Source: Xanthobacteraceae bacterium (GTDB taxonomy: Bacteria; Pseudomonadota; Alphaproteobacteria; Rhizobiales; Xanthobacteraceae). From it: 64,000 nucleotides of DNA. Location of the stretch: positions 1 to 64,000 of the forward strand of contig JARBUD010000013.1 of NCBI GenBank assembly GCA_029239875.1, given 5' to 3'. The position numbers were made by a program, and so were the translations under genes. Positions 27,426 through 38,071 of this stretch are shown in pieces (the first letter of the stretch is position 1; every line of letters starts with the position of its first letter). The notes beneath the pieces are model-generated. The model had not been told where the DNA came from. It ran no database searches and saw only the letters and a list, made by a program, of their open reading frames with translations.

Positions 27426-28127
27426 CTACGCAGCGCGTTCGCGCGCGGCCGGCCGGCGGCGCAGCTCGGCGATCACCTCGGCGAGGATGGAGACGGCGAT
27501 CTCGGCCGGGCTCGCCGCGCCGATGTCGAGGCCGATCGGCGCGTGGATGGTGGCAAGCGCCTCGCGTGAGAGCCCTCCCGCCACCAGCCGTTCCAGCCTT
27601 GCGCCATGCGTCTTTCGCGAGCCGAGCGCGCCGACATAGAAGCAGCCCGCCGCCAGCGCCGCCGCCAGCGCCGGATCGTCGATCTTCGGATCGTGGGTCA
27701 GCGCCGCCATGGCGGTGAACGGGTCGAGCCCGATCTTCGGCAGCGCCACGTCCGGCCATTCGGCCCTGACGTCGACGTCCGGAAAACGCTCCGGCGTGGC
27801 GAAGGCGGTGCGGGGGTCGACGACGATCACGTCGAAGCCTGCACTGGTGGCCATCGGTGCCAGCGCCTGCGAGACATGCACCGCCCCGGTGATGACGAGG
27901 CGGGGCGCCGGCACCTCGACGGTGAGGAAGACCTTTTCATTGCCAGTCTCGACCAGCCGGCTGCGGCCCGTGCGCAGCGCCTCGCCGAGCGCCTCCGCCA
28001 GCGGGTCGGCGGCGACCTCGGCCGGCGTCACCAGCCGCTGCCGCCCGCTGCCGAGCTCGGTGACCAGGATAGCCGCGCGGCGGGCCCTGTGTTCGGCGTT
28101 CAGCGCTTCGAGGATAGCGAGCTGCAT
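27426..28127 (-). CDS. XdhC family protein (Rossmann domain)
   Basis: ITGAVHVSQALAPMATSAGFDVIVVDPRTAFATPERFPDVDVRAEWP...LDIGAASPAEIAVSILAEVIAELR. Confidence 0.9.
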   Translation of the reverse strand: MQLAILEALNAEHRARRAAILVTELGSGRQRLVTPAEVAADPLAEALGEALRTGRSRLVETGNEKVFLTVEVPAPRLVITGAVHVSQALAPMATSAGFDVIVVDPRTAFATPERFPDVDVRAEWPDVALPKIGLDPFTAMAALTHDPKIDDPALAAALAAGCFYVGALGSRKTHGARLERLVAGGLSREALATIHAPIGLDIGAASPAEIAVSILAEVIAELRRRPAARERAA

Positions 28128-28450
28128 CAGGCGACCTTCTCGACATAGACGGCGATGCGCCCGCCGCAGGAAAGGCCGACATTCCACGCGGTCTCGTCGG
28201 TGACACCAAATTCGAGCAGACGCGGCTGGCCATCGGCGATCACCTCGGAGGCCTCGGCCACGACGGCACCCTCAACGCAGCCGCCGGAGACCGAGCCGAG
28301 GAAGTTGCCTTCCCCATCTATGGCAAGGTGGCTGCCCACCGGGCGCGGGGCTGAGCCCCACGTCTCGACCACGGTGGCGACGGCGACGCCGCGGCCCTCG
28401 CGCCGCCAGCTCGCCGCGGCAGCCAACACATCTTCCTCGCGCGTGAACAA
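28127..28450 (-). CDS. XdhC/CoxI N-terminal domain protein
   Basis: VATVVETWGSAPRPVGSHLAIDGEGNFLGSVSGGCVEGAVVAEA...CGGRIAVYVE; likely TTG start preceded by GAGGAGG; overlaps next gene by 1 nt. Confidence 0.85.
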   Translation of the reverse strand: MFTREEDVLAAAASWRREGRGVAVATVVETWGSAPRPVGSHLAIDGEGNFLGSVSGGCVEGAVVAEASEVIADGQPRLLEFGVTDETAWNVGLSCGGRIAVYVEKVA

Positions 28451-28541
28451 TGGCGCCTCCTCGTCACATCGTCTGGAGCATGACCCACCATAGCGCAGCC
28501 CCGCCTTGCCCGCGCGGCGCGAACGTATCACAAAGCCGCGC

Positions 28542-29699
28542 ATGAACCGCCCGCTCCGCTCCACCGCGCCCCTCGCGGACATTCCGCGCACCCTGCGCCG
28601 CCTCGATGAACTCGTTGAGGCTAGCCTCGTTGCGCCCGATCCGCGCCTCGACGCGGTCGCTTCGCGCTATGCCGTCGCCGTCACGCCGACGCTTGCCGGC
28701 CTGATCGATCCAGCCGACCCGGCCGATCCGATTGCCCGGCAATTCGTGCCGGATGTGCGTGAAATTGAGACGCTGCCTCAGGAGCTTGAGGACCCGATCG
28801 GCGACGAAGCGCACAGCCCAGTGGCGGGGATCGTCCACCGCTATCCCGACCGCGTGCTGCTGAAGCTGGTCGGCGTCTGCGCCGTCTATTGCCGCTTCTG
28901 CTTCCGCCGCGAGATGGTCGGGCCGGGCGCCGAGACGAGCCTGTCGGAGGAGGCGCTGGAGGCGGCGCTGGCCTATGTCGAAGGCCATCCGGAGGTGTGG
29001 GAAGTCGTCGTCACCGGCGGCGATCCCTTTGTTGCCTCGCCGCGGCGGCTCGCCGAGCTGATGCGCCGACTCGCCACCATCGGCCATGTGAAAATCGTGC
29101 GTTTCCATACGCGTGTGCCGATTGCTTCACCTGAACGCATAACACCGGCGCTGGTCGATTCCCTCTGCGCAGCGGGCGTGACCACCTATGTCGCCATCCA
29201 CGCCAACCACGTTCGCGAGCTCGGTCCCGAGGCCCGCGCCGCGCTCGCCCGGCTGGCGGATTCGGGCATCGCGCTGGTGGGGCAGAGCGTGCTGCTGGCG
29301 GGGGTGAACGACGATGCGGACACGCTTGCCGCCCTGTTCCGCGGTCTCGTCGAGAACCGGGTAAAGCCCTATTATCTGCACCATCCCGACCTCGCGCCCG
29401 GCACCGCGCATTTCCGCCTGTCCCTCGAGCGCGGGCAGGAGCTGATGCGGGCTTTGCGCGGGCGCGTCTCCGGCCTCGCTTTGCCGACCTATGTGCTTGA
29501 TATTCCCGGAGGTTACGGCAAGGTGCCGGTCGGGCCCAGCTATCTGGAGCCGGCGCCGGAAGGCTGGCGGGTCACCGATTATTGCGGCGGCGTGCATGCC
29601 TATGGCGAGGCCGCCGCCGGCAATTCTGCTGGTGGCAAAAATGGTGACATTTCGCCCGCCACCGGTGGCAATTCGGCTGTCCCCGGTGACATGGGGTGA
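28542..29699 (+). CDS. Lysine-2,3-aminomutase-like (KamA/EpmB family) radical SAM protein
   Basis: GVCAVYCRFCFRREMVG CxxxCxxC cluster motif, YLHHPDLAPGTAHFRLS, PTYVLDIPGGYGKVP. Confidence 0.88.
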   Translation: MNRPLRSTAPLADIPRTLRRLDELVEASLVAPDPRLDAVASRYAVAVTPTLAGLIDPADPADPIARQFVPDVREIETLPQELEDPIGDEAHSPVAGIVHRYPDRVLLKLVGVCAVYCRFCFRREMVGPGAETSLSEEALEAALAYVEGHPEVWEVVVTGGDPFVASPRRLAELMRRLATIGHVKIVRFHTRVPIASPERITPALVDSLCAAGVTTYVAIHANHVRELGPEARAALARLADSGIALVGQSVLLAGVNDDADTLAALFRGLVENRVKPYYLHHPDLAPGTAHFRLSLERGQELMRALRGRVSGLALPTYVLDIPGGYGKVPVGPSYLEPAPEGWRVTDYCGGVHAYGEAAAGNSAGGKNGDISPATGGNSAVPGDMG

Positions 29700-29705
29700 C
29701 ATCGG
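29616..29705 (+). repeat. Phased GGTGGC/GGTGAC element (family D) overlapping kamA 3' end and next gene start
   Basis: GGTGGCA/GGTGACA units at 29631, 29643, 29664, 29685, 29695; homologous to the reverse complement of part of 8482-8588. Confidence 0.75.
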
Positions 29706-30883
29706 CCTCGCGCATCGACGTCGTCGTCATCGGCGCCGGCGCGGCCGGGATGATGGGCGCCATCGAGGCCGGGCGGCGCGGGCGGCGCGTCGTCGTCATC
29801 GACCATGCGCGCGCGCCGGGCGAGAAGATCCGCATCTCCGGCGGCGGGCGCTGCAACTTCACCAACCGCGATGCCGGCCCGCGCAACTTCCTCACCGCCA
29901 ATCCGGGCTTCCCGATCTCGGCACTGAAGCGCTTCACCGCGCAGGACTTCATCCGCCGGATCGAGGCGCGGGGGATCGCGTACCACGAGAAGACGCTGGG
30001 CCAGCTCTTCTGCGACGGCTCCTCGCGGCAGGTCGTGGACATGCTCACCGACGGCTTGCGCGAGGCCGGCGCCGAGCTGCGCCTCGCCACGTCCGTCACC
30101 GGCATCGACAGGACGGCGGACGGATTCCAACTCAGGACCACGAACGGCGCCCTCGCCTGCTCCTCGCTGGTCATCGCCACCGGCGGCAAGTCGATCCCGA
30201 AGATGGGCGCCACCGGCTTCGGCTACGAGGTCGCCGAGCGCTTCGGGCTGAAGGTGCTGCCGACCCGCCCCGGCCTCGTGCCGCTGACGCTGGAGCCCGG
30301 CCTGCTGGCGCGGCTCGCCCCGCTCGCCGGCGTCTCGGTCGAGGCCCGCATACGGCACGGCAAGACCAGCTTCGACGAGGGCCTGCTCTTCACCCATCGC
30401 GGCCTGTCGGGACCGGCGATCCTGCAGATCTCCTCCTATTGGCGCGAGGGCGAGGAGATCGAGATCGCCATGGCGCGGGGCACCGACGTCTTCGCCCAGC
30501 TGCGCGCGGCCCGCGCCGCCAATGGCCGGCAGGCGCCGAGCACATTGCTCGCCGGCATCCTGCCGAAGCGGCTGGCGCAGGCCATCGCCGAGCAGGAGGC
30601 CGATGGGAGGAACCTCGCGGACCTCTCCGACAAGGCGCTGCGGCGCATCGAGGCGGCGGTGAATGGCTGGCGGATCAAGCCTGTGGGGTCCGAGGGCTAC
30701 CGCACGGCGGAAGTCACGCTCGGCGGCGTCGACACGACCGGGCTCGATTCGCGCAGCATGCAGGCGCGCGACGTGCCCGGTCTCTATTTCATCGGCGAGG
30801 TCGTCGACGTCACCGGCTGGCTCGGCGGCTACAACTTCCAGTGGGCCTGGTCGTCCGGCTGGGCCGCGGGACAGGCGGTCTGA
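29696..30883 (+). CDS. BaiN-like NAD(P)/FAD-dependent oxidoreductase (HI0933/YhiN family)
   Basis: VVVIGAGAAGMMGAIEAGRRGRRVVVIDHARAPGEKIRISGGGRCNFTNRDAGPRNFLT; GTG start overlaps kamA stop (GTGA). Confidence 0.92.
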   Translation: MTSASRIDVVVIGAGAAGMMGAIEAGRRGRRVVVIDHARAPGEKIRISGGGRCNFTNRDAGPRNFLTANPGFPISALKRFTAQDFIRRIEARGIAYHEKTLGQLFCDGSSRQVVDMLTDGLREAGAELRLATSVTGIDRTADGFQLRTTNGALACSSLVIATGGKSIPKMGATGFGYEVAERFGLKVLPTRPGLVPLTLEPGLLARLAPLAGVSVEARIRHGKTSFDEGLLFTHRGLSGPAILQISSYWREGEEIEIAMARGTDVFAQLRAARAANGRQAPSTLLAGILPKRLAQAIAEQEADGRNLADLSDKALRRIEAAVNGWRIKPVGSEGYRTAEVTLGGVDTTGLDSRSMQARDVPGLYFIGEVVDVTGWLGGYNFQWAWSSGWAAGQAV

Positions 30884-30914
30884 TCGCGGGACATCGCTTC
30901 GTCCCTCCGGGCCA

Positions 30915-30967
30915 GGCCGCGCACCGGCGGAAAGTCTGGGTCCCCGGGTCAAGCCCGGGGATGAGGG
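30915..30967. repeat. Dispersed palindromic repeat family B (inverse orientation)
   Basis: CACCGGCGGAAAGTCTGGGTCCCCGGGTCAAGCCCGGGGATGAGGG is the reverse complement of the 17.85 kb copy. Confidence 0.85.
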
Positions 30968-31020
30968 CGATCCGGGTGGGGACAGGTGGCGTGACCGTGG
31001 CTGGCCTGAAACCTTGAGGA

Positions 31021-31130
31021 ACCTCATCCTGAGGTGCCCGGCCAGCGGCCGGGCCTCGAAGGATGTTCGTCCGGGCGCTGTAACGGCCATCCTTCGAGGC
31101 TCGGCTTCGCCGAGCACCTCAGGATGAGGG
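31021..31130. repeat. Dispersed palindromic repeat family A, two inverted copies
   Basis: CTCATCCTGAGGTGCCCGG...GGGCCTCGAAGGATG and CATCCTTCGAGGCTCGGCTTCGCCGAGCACCTCAGGATGAGG. Confidence 0.88.
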
Positions 31131-31151
31131 CGCATTGCGTGTCAGGGCACA

Positions 31152-31212
31152 GGGATGACGGCTGAAGGCCGATCCGGGATGACGGCTGAGGCCGATCCGG
31201 GATGACGGCTGA
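31152..31212. repeat. Tandem copies of family C core
   Basis: GGGATGACGGCTGAAGGCCGATCC / GGGATGACGGCTGAGGCCGATCC / GGGATGACGGCTGA, period 23-24 bp. Confidence 0.85.
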
Positions 31213-31229
31213 ATCTCCCGCGGAACGCC

Positions 31230-31750
31230 CTACACCACCTTGTAGCCCCGCCCGACATAGGCGAGCTTCTCGCGGTCGGGGCCGAGCGTGACCGCCTCGA
31301 CGCGGCCGACCAGCACGTCATGGGTGGCGATGGTGCGGCTCTCGATCAGCGCGCATTCGAAGACGGCGACGGCGCCCTCCAGGCAGGGCAGGCCCAGAGT
31401 GCCCTCCCGCCAGTGCCCGACCGAGAAGCGCTGCTCGCCGGCGAGCGACAGCCGGCCGCCGAAGCTTTCCGCCACCGCCTGCTGCTCGCCGCTGAGCATG
31501 TTCACCGCGAAGCTGCCGGACTGGCGGAAGGCATTGGCGGAACGGATGCGGCGGTTGAGGCACACGAGCAAGGTCGGCGGGCTGTCCGACACCGAGGCGA
31601 CCGCCGTGGCGGTGAAGCCGGCGCGTCCGGCCGGTCCCTGCGTCGTCACCACGTGTACCGCCGCGACGAGGCGGCTCATCGCCTCGCGATAGAGGCCCGG
31701 CTCGACCAGCCGCTCCGCCCCGTGCGCCCTCACTTCGTCCAAGATCACCT
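31230..31750 (-). CDS. Flavin reductase family protein
   Basis: YREAMSRLVAAVHVVTTQGPAGRAGFTATAVASVSDSPPTLLVCLNRRIRSANAFRQSGSFAVNML; N-terminal start uncertain. Confidence 0.88.
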
Positions 31751-31950
31751 CGCCGTCCTGCCACGCCGGCGCGCCTCTCCGGACGGGACGCGCGGGCTCT
31801 TGTGCATAACTCCCTCCGGCGGAATTTGGAAACGGCACCCCGCCGACATGCCGAATGGCCGGACTGTGACGAAAAGGTGAACCCGGACGCGGGGCGCGTT
31901 GCATGCACCCAACGGATAAACGTTTGACGTGCAAGGGATTTCGGCATTTT

Positions 31951-31964
31951 GGTATTTAAATACC
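31951..31964. promoter_or_regulatory. 14-bp perfect AT-rich palindrome upstream of liv operon
   Basis: GGTATTTAAATACC. Confidence 0.5.
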
Positions 31965-31973
31965 GTAGTATCA

Positions 31974-32009
31974 CGTCTTTCGATCGATTGCATTTCGTCT
32001 TTCGATCGA
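31974..32009 (+). repeat. Two 14-bp direct repeats with 22-bp period upstream of liv operon
   Basis: CGTCTTTCGATCGA at 31974-31987 and 31996-32009. Confidence 0.75.
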
Positions 32010-32134
32010 ATTGTATCGGAGCGCGGACAACGCTAAGAGTCAGAGACGCACAGCTTGCGGGCACGAACAGAATATATGCAAAAGCCCGGCGCGCGCGTCT
32101 TCCGCATAACGGCTGAGGGGAGCCGGACGACACT

Positions 32135-33052
32135 ATGGAAATTTTTGTTCAGCAGCTCATCAATGGGCTGACGCTCGGCTCGATCTATGGGCTGATCGCC
32201 ATCGGCTACACCATGGTCTTCGGCATCATCGGCATGGTGAACTTCGCCCATGGCGACGTCTTCATGGTCGCCACCTTCATCTCGCTGATCTGCTTCCTGC
32301 TGCTCACCACGGTGCTGGGGCTGACCTCGATCTTCGTGGCGCTGTTCATCGTACTGATCGCGGCGATGTTCTTCACCTCGCTGCTGAGCTGGGCGATCGA
32401 GCGGGTGGCCTACCGGCCTCTGCGCGGCTCCTTCCGCCTCGCGCCGATGATCTCGGCGATCGGCATGTCGATCCTCCTCGCCAATTTCGTCCAGGTCTCC
32501 CAGGGCCCGCGCAACAAGCCGGTGCCGCCCATGATCACCGACGTGATCGTGCTGATGGACTCGGGCAGCTATCAGGTCACGCTGGCCTGGAAGCAGGTGA
32601 TCATCATGGTGATCACCTCGCTGCTGCTGGCCGGCTTCTGGTATCTGGTGCAGAAGACTTCGCTCGGCCGGGCGCAGCGCGCCTGCGAGCAGGACCGCAA
32701 GATGGCGGCGCTGCTCGGCATCAATGTCGACCACACCATCTCGCTGACCTTCGTCATCGGCGCGGCGCTCGCCGCCGTCGCCGGCGTCATGTACCTCATG
32801 TATTACGGCGTCGCGAACTTCGCCGACGGCTTCGTGCCGGGCGTCAAGGCGTTCACCGCGGCGGTGCTGGGCGGCATCGGCTCGCTGCCGGGCGCGGTGC
32901 TCGGAGGCCTGCTGATCGGCCTGATCGAGACCTTCTGGTCGGCTTATTTCTCCATCGAATACAAGGATGTGGCGGCGTTCTCCATCCTCGCCATCACGCT
33001 CATCTTCATGCCGCAGGGCCTGCTCGGCCGGCCCGAGGTCGAGAAGGTCTGA
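32135..33052 (+). CDS. livH: Branched-chain amino acid ABC transporter permease (LivH)
   Basis: [44 protein letters not shown]. Confidence 0.95.
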   Translation: MEIFVQQLINGLTLGSIYGLIAIGYTMVFGIIGMVNFAHGDVFMVATFISLICFLLLTTVLGLTSIFVALFIVLIAAMFFTSLLSWAIERVAYRPLRGSFRLAPMISAIGMSILLANFVQVSQGPRNKPVPPMITDVIVLMDSGSYQVTLAWKQVIIMVITSLLLAGFWYLVQKTSLGRAQRACEQDRKMAALLGINVDHTISLTFVIGAALAAVAGVMYLMYYGVANFADGFVPGVKAFTAAVLGGIGSLPGAVLGGLLIGLIETFWSAYFSIEYKDVAAFSILAITLIFMPQGLLGRPEVEKV

Positions 33053-33063
33053 GGTCGCGCGTC

Positions 33064-34520
<1,457 letters not shown>

Positions 34521-34521
<1 letters not shown>

Positions 34522-35471
34522 TGGCGACCTCACCCGAAAAATGGGACGTCGATCCCATCCTGTCGGTCGAGCACCTGTTCATGCGCTTCGGCGGCCTGAT
34601 CGCGGTGAACGACCTCTCCTTCAAGGTCGGGCGCGGCGACATCACCGCGCTGATCGGCCCGAACGGCGCCGGCAAGACCACGGTGTTCAACTGCATCACC
34701 GGCTTCTACAAGCCGAGCGAGGGCCGCCTCGTGCTGGCGCATGGCCGCGCGCCGACGGATGACGAGGTCGTCGAGGTCACCCGCATCGGCGAGCGCTCGC
34801 TCGCCGTCGAGGGCGCCGGCGTGTTCCTGCTGGAGCGCCTGCCGGACTATCGCGTCTCCGGCGAGGCCAAGGTCGCGCGCACCTTCCAGAACATCCGCCT
34901 GTTCACCGGCATGACCGTGCTGGAGAACCTGATGGTCGCCCAGCACAATGCGCTGATGGCCGCCTCCGGCTTCTCCATCAAGGGCCTGCTCGGCCTGCCC
35001 GGCTGGACGAGCGCCCAGCGCGCCGCTACCGAGAAGGCCAAGTACTGGCTCGACAAGGTCAACCTCACCGACCGCGCCGACGATCCCGCCGGCGACCTGC
35101 CCTACGGAGCGCAGCGCCGCCTGGAGATCGCCCGCGCCATGTGCTCGGAGCCGATCCTGCTCTGCCTCGACGAGCCGGCCGCCGGCCTCAACCCGCGCGA
35201 GAGCCTGGAGCTGAACGCGCTGCTGCGCTCCATCCGCGCCGAGCACGGCACCTCGATCCTCTTGATCGAGCACGACATGAGCGTCGTGATGGAGATCTCC
35301 GACCACGTCGTCGTGCTCGACTACGGCACCAAGATCGCCGACGGCACGCCCGCGGCGGTGAAGAACGACCCGCGCGTCATCGCCGCCTATCTCGGCGTCG
35401 ACGAGGAGGCGGTGGAGAAGGTCGAGGCCGAGATCCACCAGATCGAAACCCAGGCGGGAGCAAGCTCGTGA
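34521..35471 (+). CDS. livG: Branched-chain amino acid ABC transporter ATP-binding protein (LivG)
   Basis: LIGPNGAGKTTVFNCITGFYKPSEG...LLIEHDMSVVMEISDHVVVLDYG. Confidence 0.95.
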
Positions 35472-36244
35472 GCGATACCCTCACCGCCCCCGCCCCGGCT
35501 GCGGCGGTCCCTACCCGCACCGACGCGCCCATGCTGTCGGTGCGCGGGGTCAAGACCTTCTACGGCAACATCATGGCGCTGAAGGGCGTCGACGTGGACG
35601 TCTACAAGGGCGAGATCGTCACCCTCATCGGCTCCAACGGCGCCGGCAAGTCGACGCTGATGATGACCATCTTCGGCCAGCCGCGCGCCCGCGAGGGCTC
35701 GATCGTCTATGAGGGCCGCGACATCACGCAGGTGCCGACCCACGAGATCGCGCAATTGAAGATCGCCCAGTCGCCGGAAGGCCGGCGCATCTTCCCGCGC
35801 ATGACCGTGTTCGAGAACCTGCAGATGGGCGCCTCCGTTGACGGCTTCGCCCATTTCGACGAGGACCTGCTCAAGGTCTTCACCCTGTTCCCGCGGCTGA
35901 AGGAGCGCATCAACCAGCGCGGTGGCACGCTGTCGGGCGGCGAGCAGCAGATGCTCGCCATCGGCCGCGCGCTGATGAGCCGGCCGCGCCTGCTTATGCT
36001 CGACGAGCCCTCGCTCGGCCTGGCCCCGCTCATCGTGCGGCAGATCTTCGACGCCATCCGCGAGCTCAACCGCTCGGAAGGGCTCACCGTCTTCCTCGTC
36101 GAGCAGAACGCCTTCCACGCGCTCAAGCTCGCCCATCGCGGCTATGTGCTGGTCAACGGCCTCGTCACCCTGTCCGGCGAGGGCAAGGAACTCTTGGAGC
36201 GTCCCGAGGTGCGGGCCGCCTATCTCGAGGGAGGGGCGCACTGA
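35468..36244 (+). CDS. livF: Branched-chain amino acid ABC transporter ATP-binding protein (LivF)
   Basis: LIGSNGAGKSTLMMTIFGQPRAREGSIVYEGRDITQVPTHEIAQLKIAQSPEGRRIFPRMTVFENLQMG; GTG start overlapping livG stop. Confidence 0.95.
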   Translation: MSDTLTAPAPAAAVPTRTDAPMLSVRGVKTFYGNIMALKGVDVDVYKGEIVTLIGSNGAGKSTLMMTIFGQPRAREGSIVYEGRDITQVPTHEIAQLKIAQSPEGRRIFPRMTVFENLQMGASVDGFAHFDEDLLKVFTLFPRLKERINQRGGTLSGGEQQMLAIGRALMSRPRLLMLDEPSLGLAPLIVRQIFDAIRELNRSEGLTVFLVEQNAFHALKLAHRGYVLVNGLVTLSGEGKELLERPEVRAAYLEGGAH

Positions 36245-36720
36245 TGGCCACCCGCACCGGAACCCTCATCGCCCATGGCGCACCGACGAGCCTCGCCGTG
36301 CTGGTGCCGGGCCTCGCCGTGCTGCTCACGGTCCTCGCCTTCCTGTTCCTGCCCTGGGCGGTGGTCGAGGTCTCGCGCGGCGACTTCCTGCTCGTCACCG
36401 TCTTCCTCGGCGGCGGCGCGGCCTGGCTCACCGGGCGCTCCATCGCCGGCACCTGGCGCAGCTACCGGCAGGCGGTGATCTACGCCGCGCTGCTCGGCTG
36501 CGTAGTGCGCTTCTTCCACTACGCGCTGTTCGAGGGGACGCTGCTGTCGTGGCACTATTTCCTCACCGACACGGCGTTCCTGCTGGCGGTCACGACGCTC
36601 GGCTTCCGCGCCGAGCGCGCCAGGCAGATGGGTACGCGCTACGGCTGGCTCTATCGGCAGGCCGGTCCGTTCGGCTGGACCGAAGGCGTCCCATCGGCGA
36701 CCCACGGAGATACCGCGTGA
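36244..36720 (+). CDS. DUF6867-like small membrane protein in liv operon
   Basis: 158 aa, hydrophobic segments; ATG overlaps livF stop (CTGATGG); ends LYRQAGPFGWTEGVPSATHGDTA. Confidence 0.7.
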   Translation: MATRTGTLIAHGAPTSLAVLVPGLAVLLTVLAFLFLPWAVVEVSRGDFLLVTVFLGGGAAWLTGRSIAGTWRSYRQAVIYAALLGCVVRFFHYALFEGTLLSWHYFLTDTAFLLAVTTLGFRAERARQMGTRYGWLYRQAGPFGWTEGVPSATHGDTA

Positions 36721-36850
36721 GCGTCTCCGCAACCTTTCGCTTCGTCATCGACACGGACACGGAAAAGGGCATGATATCGGCCCGAGGCGAGTGTCACCGG
36801 GCCGACGAGGCAGCGAGATCAACTCCCTTCCAGAACCAGGAGAGAAGTTC

Positions 36851-37951
36851 ATGAAGAAGCTTCTGTTTGCCGGTATCGCGCTCGGCGCCATGGCGGCCCT
36901 CGCCGCCCCGGCCTCGGCGCAGGTCAAGGTCGGCGTGGGCGGCCCGATGACCGGCCCGAACGCCACTTTCGGCGCGCAGCTGAAGAACGGCGCCGAGCAG
37001 TGGGTCGCCGACGTCAACGCCAAGGGCGGCATCCTCGGCCAGAAGGTCGAGCTCTTCGTCGGCGACGACGCCTCCAAGCCCGAGCAGGGCGTCTCGGTGG
37101 CGAACAAGTTCATCGCCGACGGCGTGAAGTATGTCATCGGCCACTTCAACTCGGGCGTGTCGATCCCCGCCTCCGAGCAGTATGCCGAAGGCGGCATCCT
37201 CGCCATCTCGCCGGCCTCGACCAACCCGAAGCTGACCGAGCGCGGCCTCACCGCGGTGTTCCGCACCTGCGGCCGTGACGACCAGCAGGGCGCCGTGGCG
37301 GCCGACTACATCATCAAGAACCTGAAGGGCAAGAAGGTCGCGATCGTCCACGACAAGACACCCTACGGCAAGGGTCTGGCGGACGAGACGCAGAAGGCGA
37401 TGAACGCCGCCGGCGTCAAGGAAGTCGTCTACGAAGGCATCAACCCGGGTGAGAAGGACTACTCGGCCCTCGTCTCCAAGCTGAAGGCCGCGGGCACCGA
37501 GATCCTCTATTACGGCGGCCTGCACACCGAGGCCGGCCTGCTCGTGCGCCAGATGCGCGACCAGGGCATGAGCACCGTGCTCTTCTCGGGTGACGGCATC
37601 ACCGACAAGGAGTTCTGGACCATCGCCGGTCCGGGCGCCGCCGGCACGCTGATGACGTTCGGTCCGGACCCGCGCAAGAACCCCGCCGCCGCCGCGGTCG
37701 TCGAGGAGTTCAAGAAGAAGGGCGTCGATCCGGAAGGCTACGTGCTCTACTCCTACGCCGCCGGCCAGGTGATCCAGCAGGCCGCCGAGGCCGTGAAGTC
37801 GCTCGATACCAAGAAGGTCGCCGAGTACATCCACTCGGGCAAGCCGTTCGACACCGTCCTCGGCAAGCTGATGTTCGACAAGAAGGGCGACCGCACCAAC
37901 CTCGACTACGTGGTCTACGTCTGGAAGGACGGCGGCTACACCGAGCTCTGA
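36851..37951 (+). CDS. livK: Branched-chain amino acid ABC transporter substrate-binding protein (LivJ/LivK)
   Basis: MKKLLFAGIALGAMAALAAPASAQVKVGVGGPMTGPNATFGAQLKNGAEQWVADVNAKGGILGQKVEL. Confidence 0.95.
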   Translation: MKKLLFAGIALGAMAALAAPASAQVKVGVGGPMTGPNATFGAQLKNGAEQWVADVNAKGGILGQKVELFVGDDASKPEQGVSVANKFIADGVKYVIGHFNSGVSIPASEQYAEGGILAISPASTNPKLTERGLTAVFRTCGRDDQQGAVAADYIIKNLKGKKVAIVHDKTPYGKGLADETQKAMNAAGVKEVVYEGINPGEKDYSALVSKLKAAGTEILYYGGLHTEAGLLVRQMRDQGMSTVLFSGDGITDKEFWTIAGPGAAGTLMTFGPDPRKNPAAAAVVEEFKKKGVDPEGYVLYSYAAGQVIQQAAEAVKSLDTKKVAEYIHSGKPFDTVLGKLMFDKKGDRTNLDYVVYVWKDGGYTEL

Positions 37952-37993
37952 GCCGGCGCGCCTAACGGCGCCCCCTCGGACCGACATGACACG

Positions 37994-38025
37994 ACCCGCC
38001 GGAGCGATCCGGCGGGTTTTGTTTT
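37994..38025 (+). terminator. Intrinsic terminator after liv operon
   Basis: ACCCGCCGGA-gcga-TCCGGCGGGT then TTTGTTTTGG. Confidence 0.85.
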
Positions 38026-38071
38026 GGTACATTCTGGCCGTACGCAGGGACACCGGGTTGGCGGAGGCAAG

